Below are positions 33,906 through 42,834 of a DNA stretch of 64,000 nucleotides, one piece after another. The DNA lies in the NCBI GenBank assembly GCA_964538455.1, contig CAZIDZ010000002.1:1-64000 (forward strand). The letters run 5' to 3'. Origin of the DNA: JAZDLX01 sp964538455 (lineage in GTDB: Bacteria > Electryoneota > Electryoneia > Electryoneales > Electryoneaceae). The notes beneath the pieces are model-generated. The model was given only the letters and a program-made list of their open reading frames with translations, did not search any database and was not told where the DNA came from. The stretch's first letter is position 1. Each line of letters opens with the position of its first letter. The position numbers and the translations under genes are program-made.

Positions 33906-35287
33906 GGTCTCTCCGCATCCTGCACGTCGTTCATTTATTTCTCCCGCGCCACTGGCACGGTACGGAACTCGTCGTATACGAGCTCGCGCAGCAGCAGCGG
34001 GATCGCGGGCACACGGTGGCGGTATTTGCCGGAGAACGCGGGATCTCACTTCGGGAAACCCGCTTGCGCCATGATCGAGTGGACGGCATCGAAGTGGATC
34101 GCCTCTTCTTCAGTCCACGCAGCGACCAGGCATGGCTGAACCATCCCGCGCCGGGAAAGGAACTGCGCCGGGTGCTGAAAAAGTTTTCGCCGGACATCGT
34201 TCATGTGCATCACCTGGCCGGGCTTTCGCTCTCTTTGCTTGACGCGCTGCATGAGCTGGCCGTTCCCACCGTGATGACGCTGCATGACTATTCCCTGCTT
34301 TGTGCGCGGAGCGTCATGTTCAGGGGGGACGGGAGCTTCTGCACCGGCAGCGATCTCGAACAGGATTGCGCCCGCTGCCTCGCCGATGATTCCGCGTACC
34401 CGAAACCGGGCCTGGTGGATTGGGCCGTGCTCGCTGGAAAGCTGGCCAAATCGTCCTCCGGCTGGAAGCGCGGCGCCGAACGGGTGGGGCAGGTTCTGCT
34501 TGGAGTCAAGCCATTGATGCGGTGGCGCGGAGTCGAAATCCTGCGCGAACGCAACCGGGCTGTGCTCGAGCGACTCGATCGTTTGCAGCTTCTGCTTGCG
34601 CCCAGCGAGGACCTCGCCCGCCGCTTCGAGACACTGGCCGGGTTTGACCGGGGGAGGATTCATGCGATTCCGCTCGCCGTGTCGCTGCCGGAAAGAACGG
34701 GACAGGCGATCCCGCAGGGCCGCCCGTTGCGACTGGGCTATGTGGGCAAAATCACACCGATAAAAGGGCTTCATGTGCTCGTCGAAGCTCTTGCGGGACT
34801 GCCGCGAGAGTATGCGACTCTGGAAGTGTTCGGCGAACCCACCTGGACGGATGCACGGGAGGTCGCGTACTGGCGGTCTCTGCGCAAGCGATCGCGGAAC
34901 CTTCCGGTGATTTTCTGGGGCGGTTTTCCGCACCGGGAAGTGCTGAGGGTGATGAACCGTTTCCACCTCCTGGCCGTCCCAAGCCTTTGCGCCGAATCGT
35001 TCGGGAGGATGGTTCAGGAGGCGTTCGCTGCGGGAGTACCGGTTCTCTGCAGCAACGTCGGCGGGGTTGTCGACCAGGTCGAGCATGGTGTGTCCGGCCT
35101 GCACATCCCGGTTGGTGATATTTCCGCGTGGAAACACAAACTCCGTGCGCTCTGCGAAGATTCCAATCTCCTGTCTCGATTGCGCGAGGGAGTCCCCGCA
35201 CCGAATGATTTAATTCGGTATGTTGAGCAAGTTGAAGCGGAGTACCGCGACGTGCTGGCTTCTCGCGGCGGGGAGACGCAGCGATGA
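33902..35287 (+). CDS. Family 4 glycosyltransferase
   Basis: A 461-residue GT-B glycosyltransferase. The acceptor half starts RILHVVHLFLPRHWHGTELV and has the GT4-type DIVHVHHL. The donor half has LRLGYVGKITPIKGLHVLVE and the nucleotide-sugar region LCAESFGRMVQEAFAAGVPV, with the EX7E acids E and E of GT4 in ESFGRMVQE. The insert CTGSDLEQDCARC contains three cysteines, as in GT4 enzymes with a zinc-like knuckle. The ATG at 33902 overlaps the flippase stop (ATGA). The added sugar cannot be told. Confidence 0.92.
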   Translation: MRSLRILHVVHLFLPRHWHGTELVVYELAQQQRDRGHTVAVFAGERGISLRETRLRHDRVDGIEVDRLFFSPRSDQAWLNHPAPGKELRRVLKKFSPDIVHVHHLAGLSLSLLDALHELAVPTVMTLHDYSLLCARSVMFRGDGSFCTGSDLEQDCARCLADDSAYPKPGLVDWAVLAGKLAKSSSGWKRGAERVGQVLLGVKPLMRWRGVEILRERNRAVLERLDRLQLLLAPSEDLARRFETLAGFDRGRIHAIPLAVSLPERTGQAIPQGRPLRLGYVGKITPIKGLHVLVEALAGLPREYATLEVFGEPTWTDAREVAYWRSLRKRSRNLPVIFWGGFPHREVLRVMNRFHLLAVPSLCAESFGRMVQEAFAAGVPVLCSNVGGVVDQVEHGVSGLHIPVGDISAWKHKLRALCEDSNLLSRLREGVPAPNDLIRYVEQVEAEYRDVLASRGGETQR

Positions 35288-36471
35288 ATGAGACATCCAC
35301 AACCGAGCGTATCGTTCGGGGAGCGACCTTCCGGCGGGTAGGGTTGTACAAGGGACTGCTGTTCCTCGGCGCGGTGCTGCTCGCGGCAGCTGTCTTTATC
35401 GCGACTAATGTCCTCGTCTCCGAGGTGCGAAAATCGGCTCGCACCGCCATGAATCTTTCCGTGGAATACTATCGCAGCCTGCTCCTTTCCGACAACCCCG
35501 AGCTCGCCTGGGAGGCGATCCAGGCGATGCCGTTTCCGATTGTCGTGACTGACGAGGACGGGAATCCGACCTCGTGGCGAAACATGGCGATCGCACCTGA
35601 CGACACTTCGCCAGAGGCGATGGATAGACTCCGCAGGTTTGTGGCGGATACGCACAGGCACGGCAATCCTCCGATCTCAGTTGAAATCGTCCCCGACCGG
35701 ATTCTCTATTTTCACTACGGCGATCCATCCCTGGTCAGCCTGCTCCGCTGGGTGTCGGTGCTGAGCGCTCTTGCGGTGACACTCTACGTATTGATCGGAT
35801 ACGTCGGTTTTCGAACGATTCGGAAGGCGGAGGAGCGGTCCGTCTGGGTGGGCATGGCACGCGAGACCGCTCATCAGCTGGGGACGCCAATCTCGTCGTT
35901 GATGGGGTGGCTGGACATTCTTGAGAGCGGAAGCGAATCCTCCCGGAGTGACGCACTGCCGGCAATGCGTCAAGACATCTCGCGCCTTGAAAAGATTTCC
36001 GTGCGCTTTGGGAAGATTGGCGCGGCGGAGAAGTTGCACCAAGTGCCTCTCGCCGAGATCGTGGAGGAAACCGTCCGCTACATGCGGACCCGTGTCGGGA
36101 CGGCGGTGTCGATCGAGGTTCAGGATCAGGATGCAGGGGAGGCTCCGCTGCAGCCGGAATTGATTAGCTGGGTGCTGGAAAATCTGCTGCGCAACGCCGC
36201 CCAGGCAATGTCGGGCAAGGGAAAGATTGCTGTCACACTTTCCCGGCTTCCTGCGGGCGTGGTTGTCGACATCATGGACACTGGTGTCGGCATCGCGTCG
36301 CGAAACTACGAGTCCATTTTCCGCCCAGGTTTTACGACCAAAACGCGCGGGTGGGGGCTGGGGCTTTCGCTCAGCCGGCGAATCGTGGAAGAGATGCATC
36401 GAGGCAAGCTGTTTGTGCTGAACAGTCGTCCGGGTGAAGGGACGACAATACGGATGGTGCTGCCAACGTGA
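35284..36471 (+). CDS. Membrane sensor histidine kinase
   Basis: A 395-residue sensor kinase. TM1 is at about 22-44, a short PAS-like extracytoplasmic part at about 50-150 (PFPIVVTDEDGNPTSWRN), TM2 at about 155-176. The H-box is MARETAHQLGTPISSLMGWL with H197, the N-box LLRNAAQAM, G1 DTGVGI and G2 GWGLGLSLSRRIVEEMH. There is no attached receiver, so it needs a separate response regulator. The AHQLGTP H-box is frequent in Bacteroidota-like kinases. The ATG at 35284 overlaps the GT4 stop and nadB overlaps its stop, so it is made with the glycan operon. Its partner is unknown; the orphan PorX-like regulator is one candidate. Confidence 0.9.
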   Translation: MNETSTTERIVRGATFRRVGLYKGLLFLGAVLLAAAVFIATNVLVSEVRKSARTAMNLSVEYYRSLLLSDNPELAWEAIQAMPFPIVVTDEDGNPTSWRNMAIAPDDTSPEAMDRLRRFVADTHRHGNPPISVEIVPDRILYFHYGDPSLVSLLRWVSVLSALAVTLYVLIGYVGFRTIRKAEERSVWVGMARETAHQLGTPISSLMGWLDILESGSESSRSDALPAMRQDISRLEKISVRFGKIGAAEKLHQVPLAEIVEETVRYMRTRVGTAVSIEVQDQDAGEAPLQPELISWVLENLLRNAAQAMSGKGKIAVTLSRLPAGVVVDIMDTGVGIASRNYESIFRPGFTTKTRGWGLGLSLSRRIVEEMHRGKLFVLNSRPGEGTTIRMVLPT

Positions 36472-38069
36472 GTGATCAGACTGTTGACGTACTGGTGATC
36501 GGTTCGGGCATCGCCGGACTGACATTCGCCCTGCAAATGGCGGAGACGGCCAGTGTGATGGTCGTGACCAAGAAAGACCGCGCCGAGTCGGCAACGAACT
36601 ACGCCCAGGGTGGCATTGCGGCCGCAATCGGCGACGATGACTCGGTGGAGGCTCATGTGCACGACACCCTCGAGGCGGGAGCGGGGTTATGCAATGAAAA
36701 CGTCGTCCGCATTGTCGCCGAAGAGGGGCCGACCCGGATCCACAACCTGATCGAATGGGGCGTCCATTTTACCCGTGAGGGAGGAAAGCTGGCTCTGGGA
36801 CGTGAGGGCGGCCACAGCGCCAACCGCATCGTCCACAAGGATGATCACACGGGGCGTGAGGTGGAGCACGCACTGATTTCGGCTCTCAAGCAACACCCTC
36901 AGGTTGAGATGTGGGAAAACGCCCTCGCGGTGGACCTGGTCACCGACCGCCACATCGTTTCCTCCGTCAGGGCTCACAGCCATCGTTGCTACGGCGCGTA
37001 CGTGCTGAACAGCGAAACGAACAGGGTCGATCTGATTCGTGCAAAACTGACCCTGCTCGCGACGGGGGGGATGGGGTGCGTCTGGCTGAACACAACCAAC
37101 CCGGGGATCGCCACGGGGGACGGCGTTGCGATGGCGTGGCGGACCGGGGCACGGATCGCCAATCTCGAATTCATGCAGTTCCACCCAACCTCGCTGTGGC
37201 ACTCCGGCGGAGAGGGCCGGGCGTTCCTGATCACCGAGGCCGTCCGTGGTTTTGGGGGCATCCTGATCAACGACCGCGGCGAACGGTTCATGGATGGTGT
37301 GCATCCACGCGCCGAGCTCGCTCCCCGCGATGTCGTCGCCCGCGCCATCGACTCGGAGCGGAAGAAGTGGGGCATCGAGCATGTCTGGCTCGATGTCTCC
37401 CACAAGCCCGCGGAAGCGATCCGGGAACACTTTCCGATGATCCACAAGACCCTTCTGGATGAGTACGGCATCGACATGACGTCGGAACCGATCCCGGTGG
37501 TGCCCGCGGCGCATTATCAGTGCGGAGGAGTGGTGACCGACATGCACGGCCGTTCGACACTGCAGGGACTTTTTGCCGCTGGCGAGGTGGCGCAGACCGG
37601 CCTTCACGGGGCAAACCGTCTCGCTTCCAACAGCCTGCTCGAAGCGGTTGTCTTTGCTGCCCGCGCCGCGGAGGAGGGGAAGCGCGTGCTCGCGTCGTCC
37701 GAAGCCGGTCAGCTCCCCGAACTTCCCGCATGGAATGATTTCGGCACCTACGACCAGGAGGAGTGGGTGCTGATCCGCCATGACAAGCGTGAAATCCAGG
37801 TGCTGATGGAGGACTACGTCGGCATCGTCCGCAGCGATTTGCGCCTCGAACGCGCCGCGCGCCGCCTTGCGTTGATCGCCCGTGAAGTGGAGGACTACTA
37901 CCGTCGTACTACGGTCACGCCGGAACTCGTGGAATTGCGCAATATGGCCCAGACCGCCCGCCTGATCGTCAAATGCGCACGTTCGCGAAAAGAGAGCCGC
38001 GGCCTGCACTTTACCACGGACTACCCGGAGATGGACAACATCCTTGGCGCACGGGATTCGGTTATCTGA
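36468..38069 (+). CDS. nadB: L-aspartate oxidase
   Basis: A 533-residue FAD enzyme, first step of de novo NAD synthesis (aspartate to iminoaspartate). FAD motif GSGIAGL at 12-18, TNYAQGGIAAA, the catalytic loop REGGHSANRIVHKDDHTGRE, HPTSLW, GERFMD, the active-site CGGV (AAHYQCGGVVTD) and TGLHGANRLASNSLLEAV. It also has the helical C-terminal domain of NadB rather than the SdhA C-terminus. The start is GTG at 36468 overlapping the kinase stop. nadA and nadC are not seen here; finding it at the end of a surface-glycan operon is unusual. Confidence 0.96.
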   Translation: MSDQTVDVLVIGSGIAGLTFALQMAETASVMVVTKKDRAESATNYAQGGIAAAIGDDDSVEAHVHDTLEAGAGLCNENVVRIVAEEGPTRIHNLIEWGVHFTREGGKLALGREGGHSANRIVHKDDHTGREVEHALISALKQHPQVEMWENALAVDLVTDRHIVSSVRAHSHRCYGAYVLNSETNRVDLIRAKLTLLATGGMGCVWLNTTNPGIATGDGVAMAWRTGARIANLEFMQFHPTSLWHSGGEGRAFLITEAVRGFGGILINDRGERFMDGVHPRAELAPRDVVARAIDSERKKWGIEHVWLDVSHKPAEAIREHFPMIHKTLLDEYGIDMTSEPIPVVPAAHYQCGGVVTDMHGRSTLQGLFAAGEVAQTGLHGANRLASNSLLEAVVFAARAAEEGKRVLASSEAGQLPELPAWNDFGTYDQEEWVLIRHDKREIQVLMEDYVGIVRSDLRLERAARRLALIAREVEDYYRRTTVTPELVELRNMAQTARLIVKCARSRKESRGLHFTTDYPEMDNILGARDSVI

Positions 38070-38262
38070 GCATGGTTGCCAGCGCGTGCATTCAATCACG
38101 GTCCCGCGGTGGACATTGTTGCCGCAGCGCCACAATGTGATGCTAAGTAAACTGAATCGTCGTCATTGAGAGTTTGATGGGCGTATGAAATTCAAACAAT
38201 TGCATTCTGGCCTTCCGTTTGCCCTGTGCAGGTTGACTGTGAACCCAGGGAGGATTCCATCG

Positions 38263-39003
38263 ATGAGGATCGCAGGGGGGATTTTCACGCTGATTTTGGC
38301 TCTCGCCGTCTTTTGCGGGTCCGCGCGGGCGACGCAGCCCGAAAAGGTTCCCGGAGCGTGGCTCGATTCGCTTCGGGCGAACCTGTGGCGGATGAACACC
38401 GATTCGCTCGGTTATTCCTTCAACACCTTCACCATTCAGCACCGATTGGACAAGAATGGAAACATCAAGAGTTCCGACACGGTTTGGACGCGGATGACCT
38501 TCGACGGCCAGGGAAACCGTCTCGTGCAGGAGCTGGATGACAGTGGAGCGGTGAAATCGTCGCGCGTTCAGGAGCGCCAGGAGGAAAGCGACGAGACACA
38601 GGTGAAGGATGAGGAGTCGGACGGAAAACGCAGCGTGCAGATTTCAATGAATCCGTTCTCCACGTTCAAACCTGAGCGCCGTGGGAATTTCAGTTTCACC
38701 CTGCTCGCGCCCGATGCGGAGGGGCACCCGCGTTTCAGCGTCGCGACTTTGAATGACAATCCCGGCTTTGTCGGCGAGTATACGGTGGACACAACCCGCT
38801 GGGTGCCATTGCACATCACAGGCCACCCTACCGAACCGCCCAAGCACGTCAAACGTCTCGAGATGGATATGGTTTTTGAGCCGGACTCCGACGGCGCAAA
38901 TCTGATTCGCCACGCTACTTCACAGATCGAGGCGTCTTTCCTGCTGCTGAAATTCTACATGCGCGTCGAGCAGGAATTCAGTGATTATCAGCTGACGGAA
39001 TAG
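38263..39003 (+). CDS. Exported protein of unknown function
   Basis: A 246-residue protein with a signal peptide at residues 1-22 (MRIAGGIFTLILALAVFCGS then ARA). The rest is acidic and rich in short beta strands (VWTRMTFDGQGNRLVQELDD, then VQISMNPFSTFKPERRGNFS), with repeated EES/DEES stretches, and it resembles outer membrane lipoprotein-sorting-type (LolA-like) or DUF4292-like folds in feel, but I cannot assign a family. The ATG at 38263 has AGGGAGGA eight bases upstream; the longer frame from 38185 has no ribosome site. Convergent with the aspA fusion. Confidence 0.7.
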   Translation: MRIAGGIFTLILALAVFCGSARATQPEKVPGAWLDSLRANLWRMNTDSLGYSFNTFTIQHRLDKNGNIKSSDTVWTRMTFDGQGNRLVQELDDSGAVKSSRVQERQEESDETQVKDEESDGKRSVQISMNPFSTFKPERRGNFSFTLLAPDAEGHPRFSVATLNDNPGFVGEYTVDTTRWVPLHITGHPTEPPKHVKRLEMDMVFEPDSDGANLIRHATSQIEASFLLLKFYMRVEQEFSDYQLTE

Positions 39004-39019
39004 AAGAACGGAGTTGTAG

Positions 39020-40912
39020 TCACTCTTTTTTCGCTCCGTTCTTCTTCGCCAGTTCGTGCGGGCGGATCATGTTCTCCGGTTTCAACAGCTCGTTCAATTC
39101 CTCTTCCGTCATCAGCTTCTTCTCGAGCACCAGGTCGTAGAGGCTGCGGTCGGTTTCGAGAGCTTCCTTGGCCAGTTCGGTGCAGGTTTCGTAGCCGAGT
39201 GCCGGGTTCAGCGCGGTCACCAGGCCGATGCTGTTCAGCGCCAGTTCGCGGCACCGCTTTTCATTCGCGGTGATTCCCTCGACGCAACGTGTGCGAAGGG
39301 TAACCATCGCGTTCGAGAGCATGTCGATGGACTCGAACAGGCTCTGCACGATCACCGGTTCCATCACGTTCAGCTCGAGCTGTCCCGCCTCGGCGGCCAT
39401 CGTCACCGTCAGGTCGTTCCCGATCACCTTGAACGCCACCTGATTTACCACTTCCGGGATCACCGGATTGACCTTGCCGGGCATGATCGAGGAGCCCGGT
39501 TGCCTTTTCGGCAGGTTGATCTCGCCGATCCCCGCGCGTGGACCGCTCGAAAGCAATCGGAGGTCGTTCGAAATTTTCGAGAGCTTCACCGCCATCCGTT
39601 TCAGCGCGCTGGAGAACATGACAAAAGCGCCTGTGTCCTGGGTGGCCTCGACGAGGTTTGGCGCGAGTTTCAAATCGAGCCCGGTTACCGCGCTCAGGTG
39701 GCGCAGCACCGCAGGCGGGTAGGTGGGGTCGGCGTTGATCCCGGTTCCGATCGCGGTGCCGCCCATGTTGATCTCGAGGAACAGGGCGGCGTTCTGCTCC
39801 AGCCGGTCGATCTCCTCGGAGAGGGTTGCAGCCCAGGCGTCGAACTCCTGTCCGAGGGTCATCGGCACCGCATCCTGAAGCTGGGTCCGGCCCATCTTAA
39901 TCACGTGGGCAAACTCCTCTCCTTTACTCCGGAAGGCGTCGATCAGTTCACGGAGAACATCAACCAGATTCCGGCTGCTGGAGATGAGGGCGATCTTCAT
40001 CGCGGTGGGGTAGGCGTCGTTGGTGGACTGCGAGAGGTTGACGTGGCTGTTCGGGTGGCAGTGCTCGTAGTCACCTTTCACGAAGCCGAGGATTTCGAGC
40101 GCGCGGTTTGCGATCACCTCGTTGGCGTTCATGTTGGTGCTCGTCCCCGCTCCGCCCTGGATAAGGTCGACGGTGAAATGGGTGTGGAAACGTCCGCCGA
40201 TGATCTCCCCGCAAGCCCGGACGATCGCGTCCTTGACTTTTCCATCGAGCAGCCCGAGGTCATGGTTGGCCAACGCGGCGGCCTGTTTTACCCGAGCGAG
40301 CGCGTCGATCAGGCAGGGATGATGCGAGAGCGGGATGCCGCTGATGGAAAAATTCTCCATCGCGCGCAGCGTTTGCACGCCGTAATAGGCCTCGTAGGGT
40401 ACCTGGCGTTCACCGAGCAGGTCATGTTCGCTGCGGGTGCGGCCGGAGACGTATTGTGCGGCAGCGTTGACCACCTGGGCACTCGCCTGGCGCATGCGGC
40501 GGCTGATGACACGGGCGATGCTGGAGAGGATGCGCCCAGCGGTATCAGGCCGTTCCCCGAAAAGCCGTTGAAAATCCTCGCGGGGAATGGTAAGCAGGTT
40601 GGTTTTTTCAAGTGTGCGAGCGGACGTGTTGTGAGGATAGTCATCCATCAGCGACCCCTCGCCGAGGAAATCACCGGGGCCGAAGATCGCGAGACGTTTT
40701 TCCTCTCCGTCCGAGCCGGTCTTGAATAGTTCCACCTGGCCGTCGCGGATCAGGAACAGGCTGCGGCGGGGTGTGTTTTCTTCAAAGAGCAGTTCATCCG
40801 GCGAGACGGTACGTTCGGTCAGCCGCTCAGCGATCCAGGACAGTTCCTCCTGTCCCAAGTCGCGGAAAAGCTCGATGTCAGATATAAACGGGAGACGGGT
40901 GTTGTCGTCCAT
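39020..40912 (-). CDS. aspA: Fusion: cyclic-nucleotide-binding domain + aspartate ammonia-lyase
   Basis: A 630-residue protein. Residues about 10-145 are a CAP-like cyclic-nucleotide-binding fold (DELLFEENTPRRSLFLIRDG, FGPGDFLGEGSLMDDYPHNT). Residues about 160-620 are aspartase: GAGTSTNMNANEVIANRALE, HPNSHVNLSQSTNDAYPT, GRTQLQDAVPMTLGQEF, the catalytic loop GSSIMPGKVNP (473-483) and TMAAEAGQLELNVMEPV. The enzyme deaminates aspartate to fumarate and ammonia. The phosphate-binding Arg of cAMP-type domains seems replaced (N95 in place of CRP R82), so the ligand may differ. The ATG at 40912 follows GGAGGACCC; the frame runs further upstream without content. Aspartase normally has no such domain. 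Confidence 0.93.
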   Translation of the reverse strand: MDDNTRLPFISDIELFRDLGQEELSWIAERLTERTVSPDELLFEENTPRRSLFLIRDGQVELFKTGSDGEEKRLAIFGPGDFLGEGSLMDDYPHNTSARTLEKTNLLTIPREDFQRLFGERPDTAGRILSSIARVISRRMRQASAQVVNAAAQYVSGRTRSEHDLLGERQVPYEAYYGVQTLRAMENFSISGIPLSHHPCLIDALARVKQAAALANHDLGLLDGKVKDAIVRACGEIIGGRFHTHFTVDLIQGGAGTSTNMNANEVIANRALEILGFVKGDYEHCHPNSHVNLSQSTNDAYPTAMKIALISSSRNLVDVLRELIDAFRSKGEEFAHVIKMGRTQLQDAVPMTLGQEFDAWAATLSEEIDRLEQNAALFLEINMGGTAIGTGINADPTYPPAVLRHLSAVTGLDLKLAPNLVEATQDTGAFVMFSSALKRMAVKLSKISNDLRLLSSGPRAGIGEINLPKRQPGSSIMPGKVNPVIPEVVNQVAFKVIGNDLTVTMAAEAGQLELNVMEPVIVQSLFESIDMLSNAMVTLRTRCVEGITANEKRCRELALNSIGLVTALNPALGYETCTELAKEALETDRSLYDLVLEKKLMTEEELNELLKPENMIRPHELAKKNGAKKE

Positions 40913-41001
40913 GGGTCCTCCAGGGGGTTCGTCCGGCTTCCCGCCGGGAGTGGGTAACGTAGCGTTTGTGCATGCGGCGGACAAGGTCCGTGGCGGGAGA
41001 C

Positions 41002-41029
41002 AAAAAGCCCCGCTTTGATGCGGGGCTTT
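41002..41029 (-). terminator. Rho-independent terminator of the GWxTD gene
   Basis: A 10-bp stem (AAAGCCCCGC at 41004-41013 with GCGGGGCTTT at 41020-41029, loop TTTGAT) is followed on the minus strand by TTTTTG. It sits 26 bases past the stop of the GWxTD gene and before the aspA fusion start. Confidence 0.85.
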
Positions 41030-41054
41030 GGCGATGCCGGAAAAACCCGCTCAG

Positions 41055-42563
41055 TTACCGGCCGATCCCGGTGTTGTCCCGGATGTCTTCCGCGTTTATC
41101 CCGGATGTCGACCCGGATGCGGACTGTACGAAAAGCTCACGCGCACGCCATCCGGGGGCGTAAATCTCATCGTGTTTCGTCGAATGGACCAGGGTGTAGA
41201 GCCCGAGGTCGTTGCGGTCGACAAACACGAAAATGACCCCACCTTCGATGTTCGGGTATTCCCAGATCTGGTACGCGTGAGCCTTCGCGGGTTCAATGCC
41301 GTGGTCCTCGATGTAGTCCGGCGGCCCGTATTTCAGGTATACCCGCCCACGGTCGCGCTTCCATCCGGGTTGCCCGCGCACCTTGCCGTAGAATTCCTTG
41401 ACATGCGCCAGTCGTTGCAGGAATCGGCGGCGGAATTCATTGCTCGTCGAAGAGGAATCCCGGTTCAGTGCGGTGTAAATCTGGGTGAGCAGGATTCGCT
41501 GCTTGGAGGGATCGTAGATTCCCCGCATGATTTTCTGCTGCGCGTTGGGAAGCAGGTATTGAATCGCCTGGTATTCCAGCGCCACTTCCATGTCGCCGGT
41601 GGAATCCGGGGTCAACCCGGCGCGTTTCATCGATGCCAGATCCTCCCTGTATTCGAACCGTTTGATCGTCAGTGGGCGTGAGACCGTTGCCGAATCCCCA
41701 CTGGCCTTGTCGACAACAAGGATTTGCAGCTTGTAGTCGCCGGCGGCGATCCCCGTCAAATCCATCTCGTCCCAGACGGAGAGATCGGACTCGGAATTTA
41801 TTCCGGTTATTGTCGGCGGGCGGAGTTTGACCACTCCCTTGCTGTCGAGCAGCACCGGTTGCACGACGTGATAGGCTTTTCTGTCACGCTGAAGGTTGTA
41901 GATTTCCAGGTACCATTGAAGATGTTCACGGCCGTCACCGTACACCTTTTCCGCGTCCGGAATGACGCACATGCCGCGAAGGTTATACTCCTCCTGCTTC
42001 GGCGTCGACGGATCGATGTGCGAAGCGAACAGGATATCACTTAGCTGAAGGCCGACATTGGTGTAGTACCCCAGCGAAACCTTTTTCGTCACCTCCTCGA
42101 CGCGGTGTCCGACGAGATCCACCACACGGACCCGGACCGTGTATTCGCCCGGTGGCACGCCGTAACGGGCGATTTCCGGAATGCGCACATTGGATTTTCT
42201 CTTTTCCGCGCTCTTCGACCAATCGCGCCGTTTCCAGCAGTCCTGTGCGAGCTGGCGGCCGCCCTGGATAACGCTGAAGGCGATTTCATAGACGGCCTCG
42301 ATACCGCTCTTGCCGTCCGGTTGAGTGACGAGCGCGTCGCGTTCGACGAGGGCGTCGATTTGCAGCAGGCCGAGAAATTCGTCGTGCTTCATCAGCACCG
42401 CGTCAAACAGCACCAGTCCGTTCACTTTGGCAAATCCCGTGGTGTCGACCAGTGTGCCTTGTTCATCGTTTCCGGGTCCGGAGGCAGGTTGCGTCGCGTA
42501 TGTCCGCTGTGCAAAGAGCAGGGCGGCGAGCAGCGCCAAAGAAATCAAACAGCGGGTACTCAT
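41055..42563 (-). CDS. Exported GWxTD-domain protein
   Basis: A 502-residue protein with a signal peptide at 1-23 (MSTRCLISLALLAALLFAQR followed by TYA). The middle is beta-rich (immunoglobulin-like), and the C-terminal third carries the GWxTD hallmark with a Lys-Arg-Asp variant, PGWKRDRGRVYLKYGPPDYI, and then WEYPNIEGGVIFVFVDRNDL. The domain occurs in exported proteins of Bacteroidota, Acidobacteriota and relatives; its function is unknown. The variant here (GWKRD rather than GWxTD) is a departure from the consensus. The ATG at 42563 has GGGGGG upstream. It is followed by a terminator. Confidence 0.85.
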   Translation of the reverse strand: MSTRCLISLALLAALLFAQRTYATQPASGPGNDEQGTLVDTTGFAKVNGLVLFDAVLMKHDEFLGLLQIDALVERDALVTQPDGKSGIEAVYEIAFSVIQGGRQLAQDCWKRRDWSKSAEKRKSNVRIPEIARYGVPPGEYTVRVRVVDLVGHRVEEVTKKVSLGYYTNVGLQLSDILFASHIDPSTPKQEEYNLRGMCVIPDAEKVYGDGREHLQWYLEIYNLQRDRKAYHVVQPVLLDSKGVVKLRPPTITGINSESDLSVWDEMDLTGIAAGDYKLQILVVDKASGDSATVSRPLTIKRFEYREDLASMKRAGLTPDSTGDMEVALEYQAIQYLLPNAQQKIMRGIYDPSKQRILLTQIYTALNRDSSSTSNEFRRRFLQRLAHVKEFYGKVRGQPGWKRDRGRVYLKYGPPDYIEDHGIEPAKAHAYQIWEYPNIEGGVIFVFVDRNDLGLYTLVHSTKHDEIYAPGWRARELFVQSASGSTSGINAEDIRDNTGIGR

Positions 42564-42673
42564 GACATCCCCCCACGAGCTTGATCGAAGTGTGCACCAG
42601 CAAGATATAAACAAAAGCCGCACCGTGTAGAGCGCGTGGTAGCTGGCTGATTGAATCAATGTTTTATAAGTGA

Positions 42674-42834
42674 TTATTCGTACCACAGCGCCTCTGCGGG
42701 ATTGGTCAGTGTCGTGCGCCAGGTAACGGCGACGAGCACCATCCACACGAGGACAAGCCGAGGATGTTCAGCAGCGTGTACCCCTTCTGGCGAATCAAAT
42801 TCCGGACGCTGATGCGGAGATAGCATAAAAACAC
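42674..42834 (-). pseudogene. Scar of a MacB/FtsX-type ABC permease: N- and C-terminal ends only
   Basis: On the minus strand, 42834 to about 42752 reads VFLCYLRISVRNLIRQKGYT then LLNILGL, the classic start of MacB-type permeases. It is followed at once, one frame over, by LVWMVLVAVTWRTTLTNPAE then ALWYE and a TAA at 42674-42676, the classic permease end (NPAEALRYE-type). The whole periplasmic and middle membrane region (several hundred residues in the family) is missing between them and the joint is out of frame. This is the footprint of an internal deletion, possibly by recombination within or between paralogues. Confidence 0.85.

Noticed and set aside
36687..38135. 482-residue open frame on the minus strand
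   Set aside because: Antisense shadow of nadB, with no family features.
39003..39044. Inverted repeat GAAGAACGGAG ... CTCCGTTCTTC between the exported protein gene and aspA
   Set aside because: It overlaps both coding ends and has no T-run after the stem on either strand, so I do not call it a terminator.
39056..40729. 557-residue open frame on the plus strand
   Set aside because: It is antisense to the well-supported CNB-AspA gene, has no ribosome site and its Arg/His/Val/Leu-rich composition is that of a shadow frame in GC-rich DNA.
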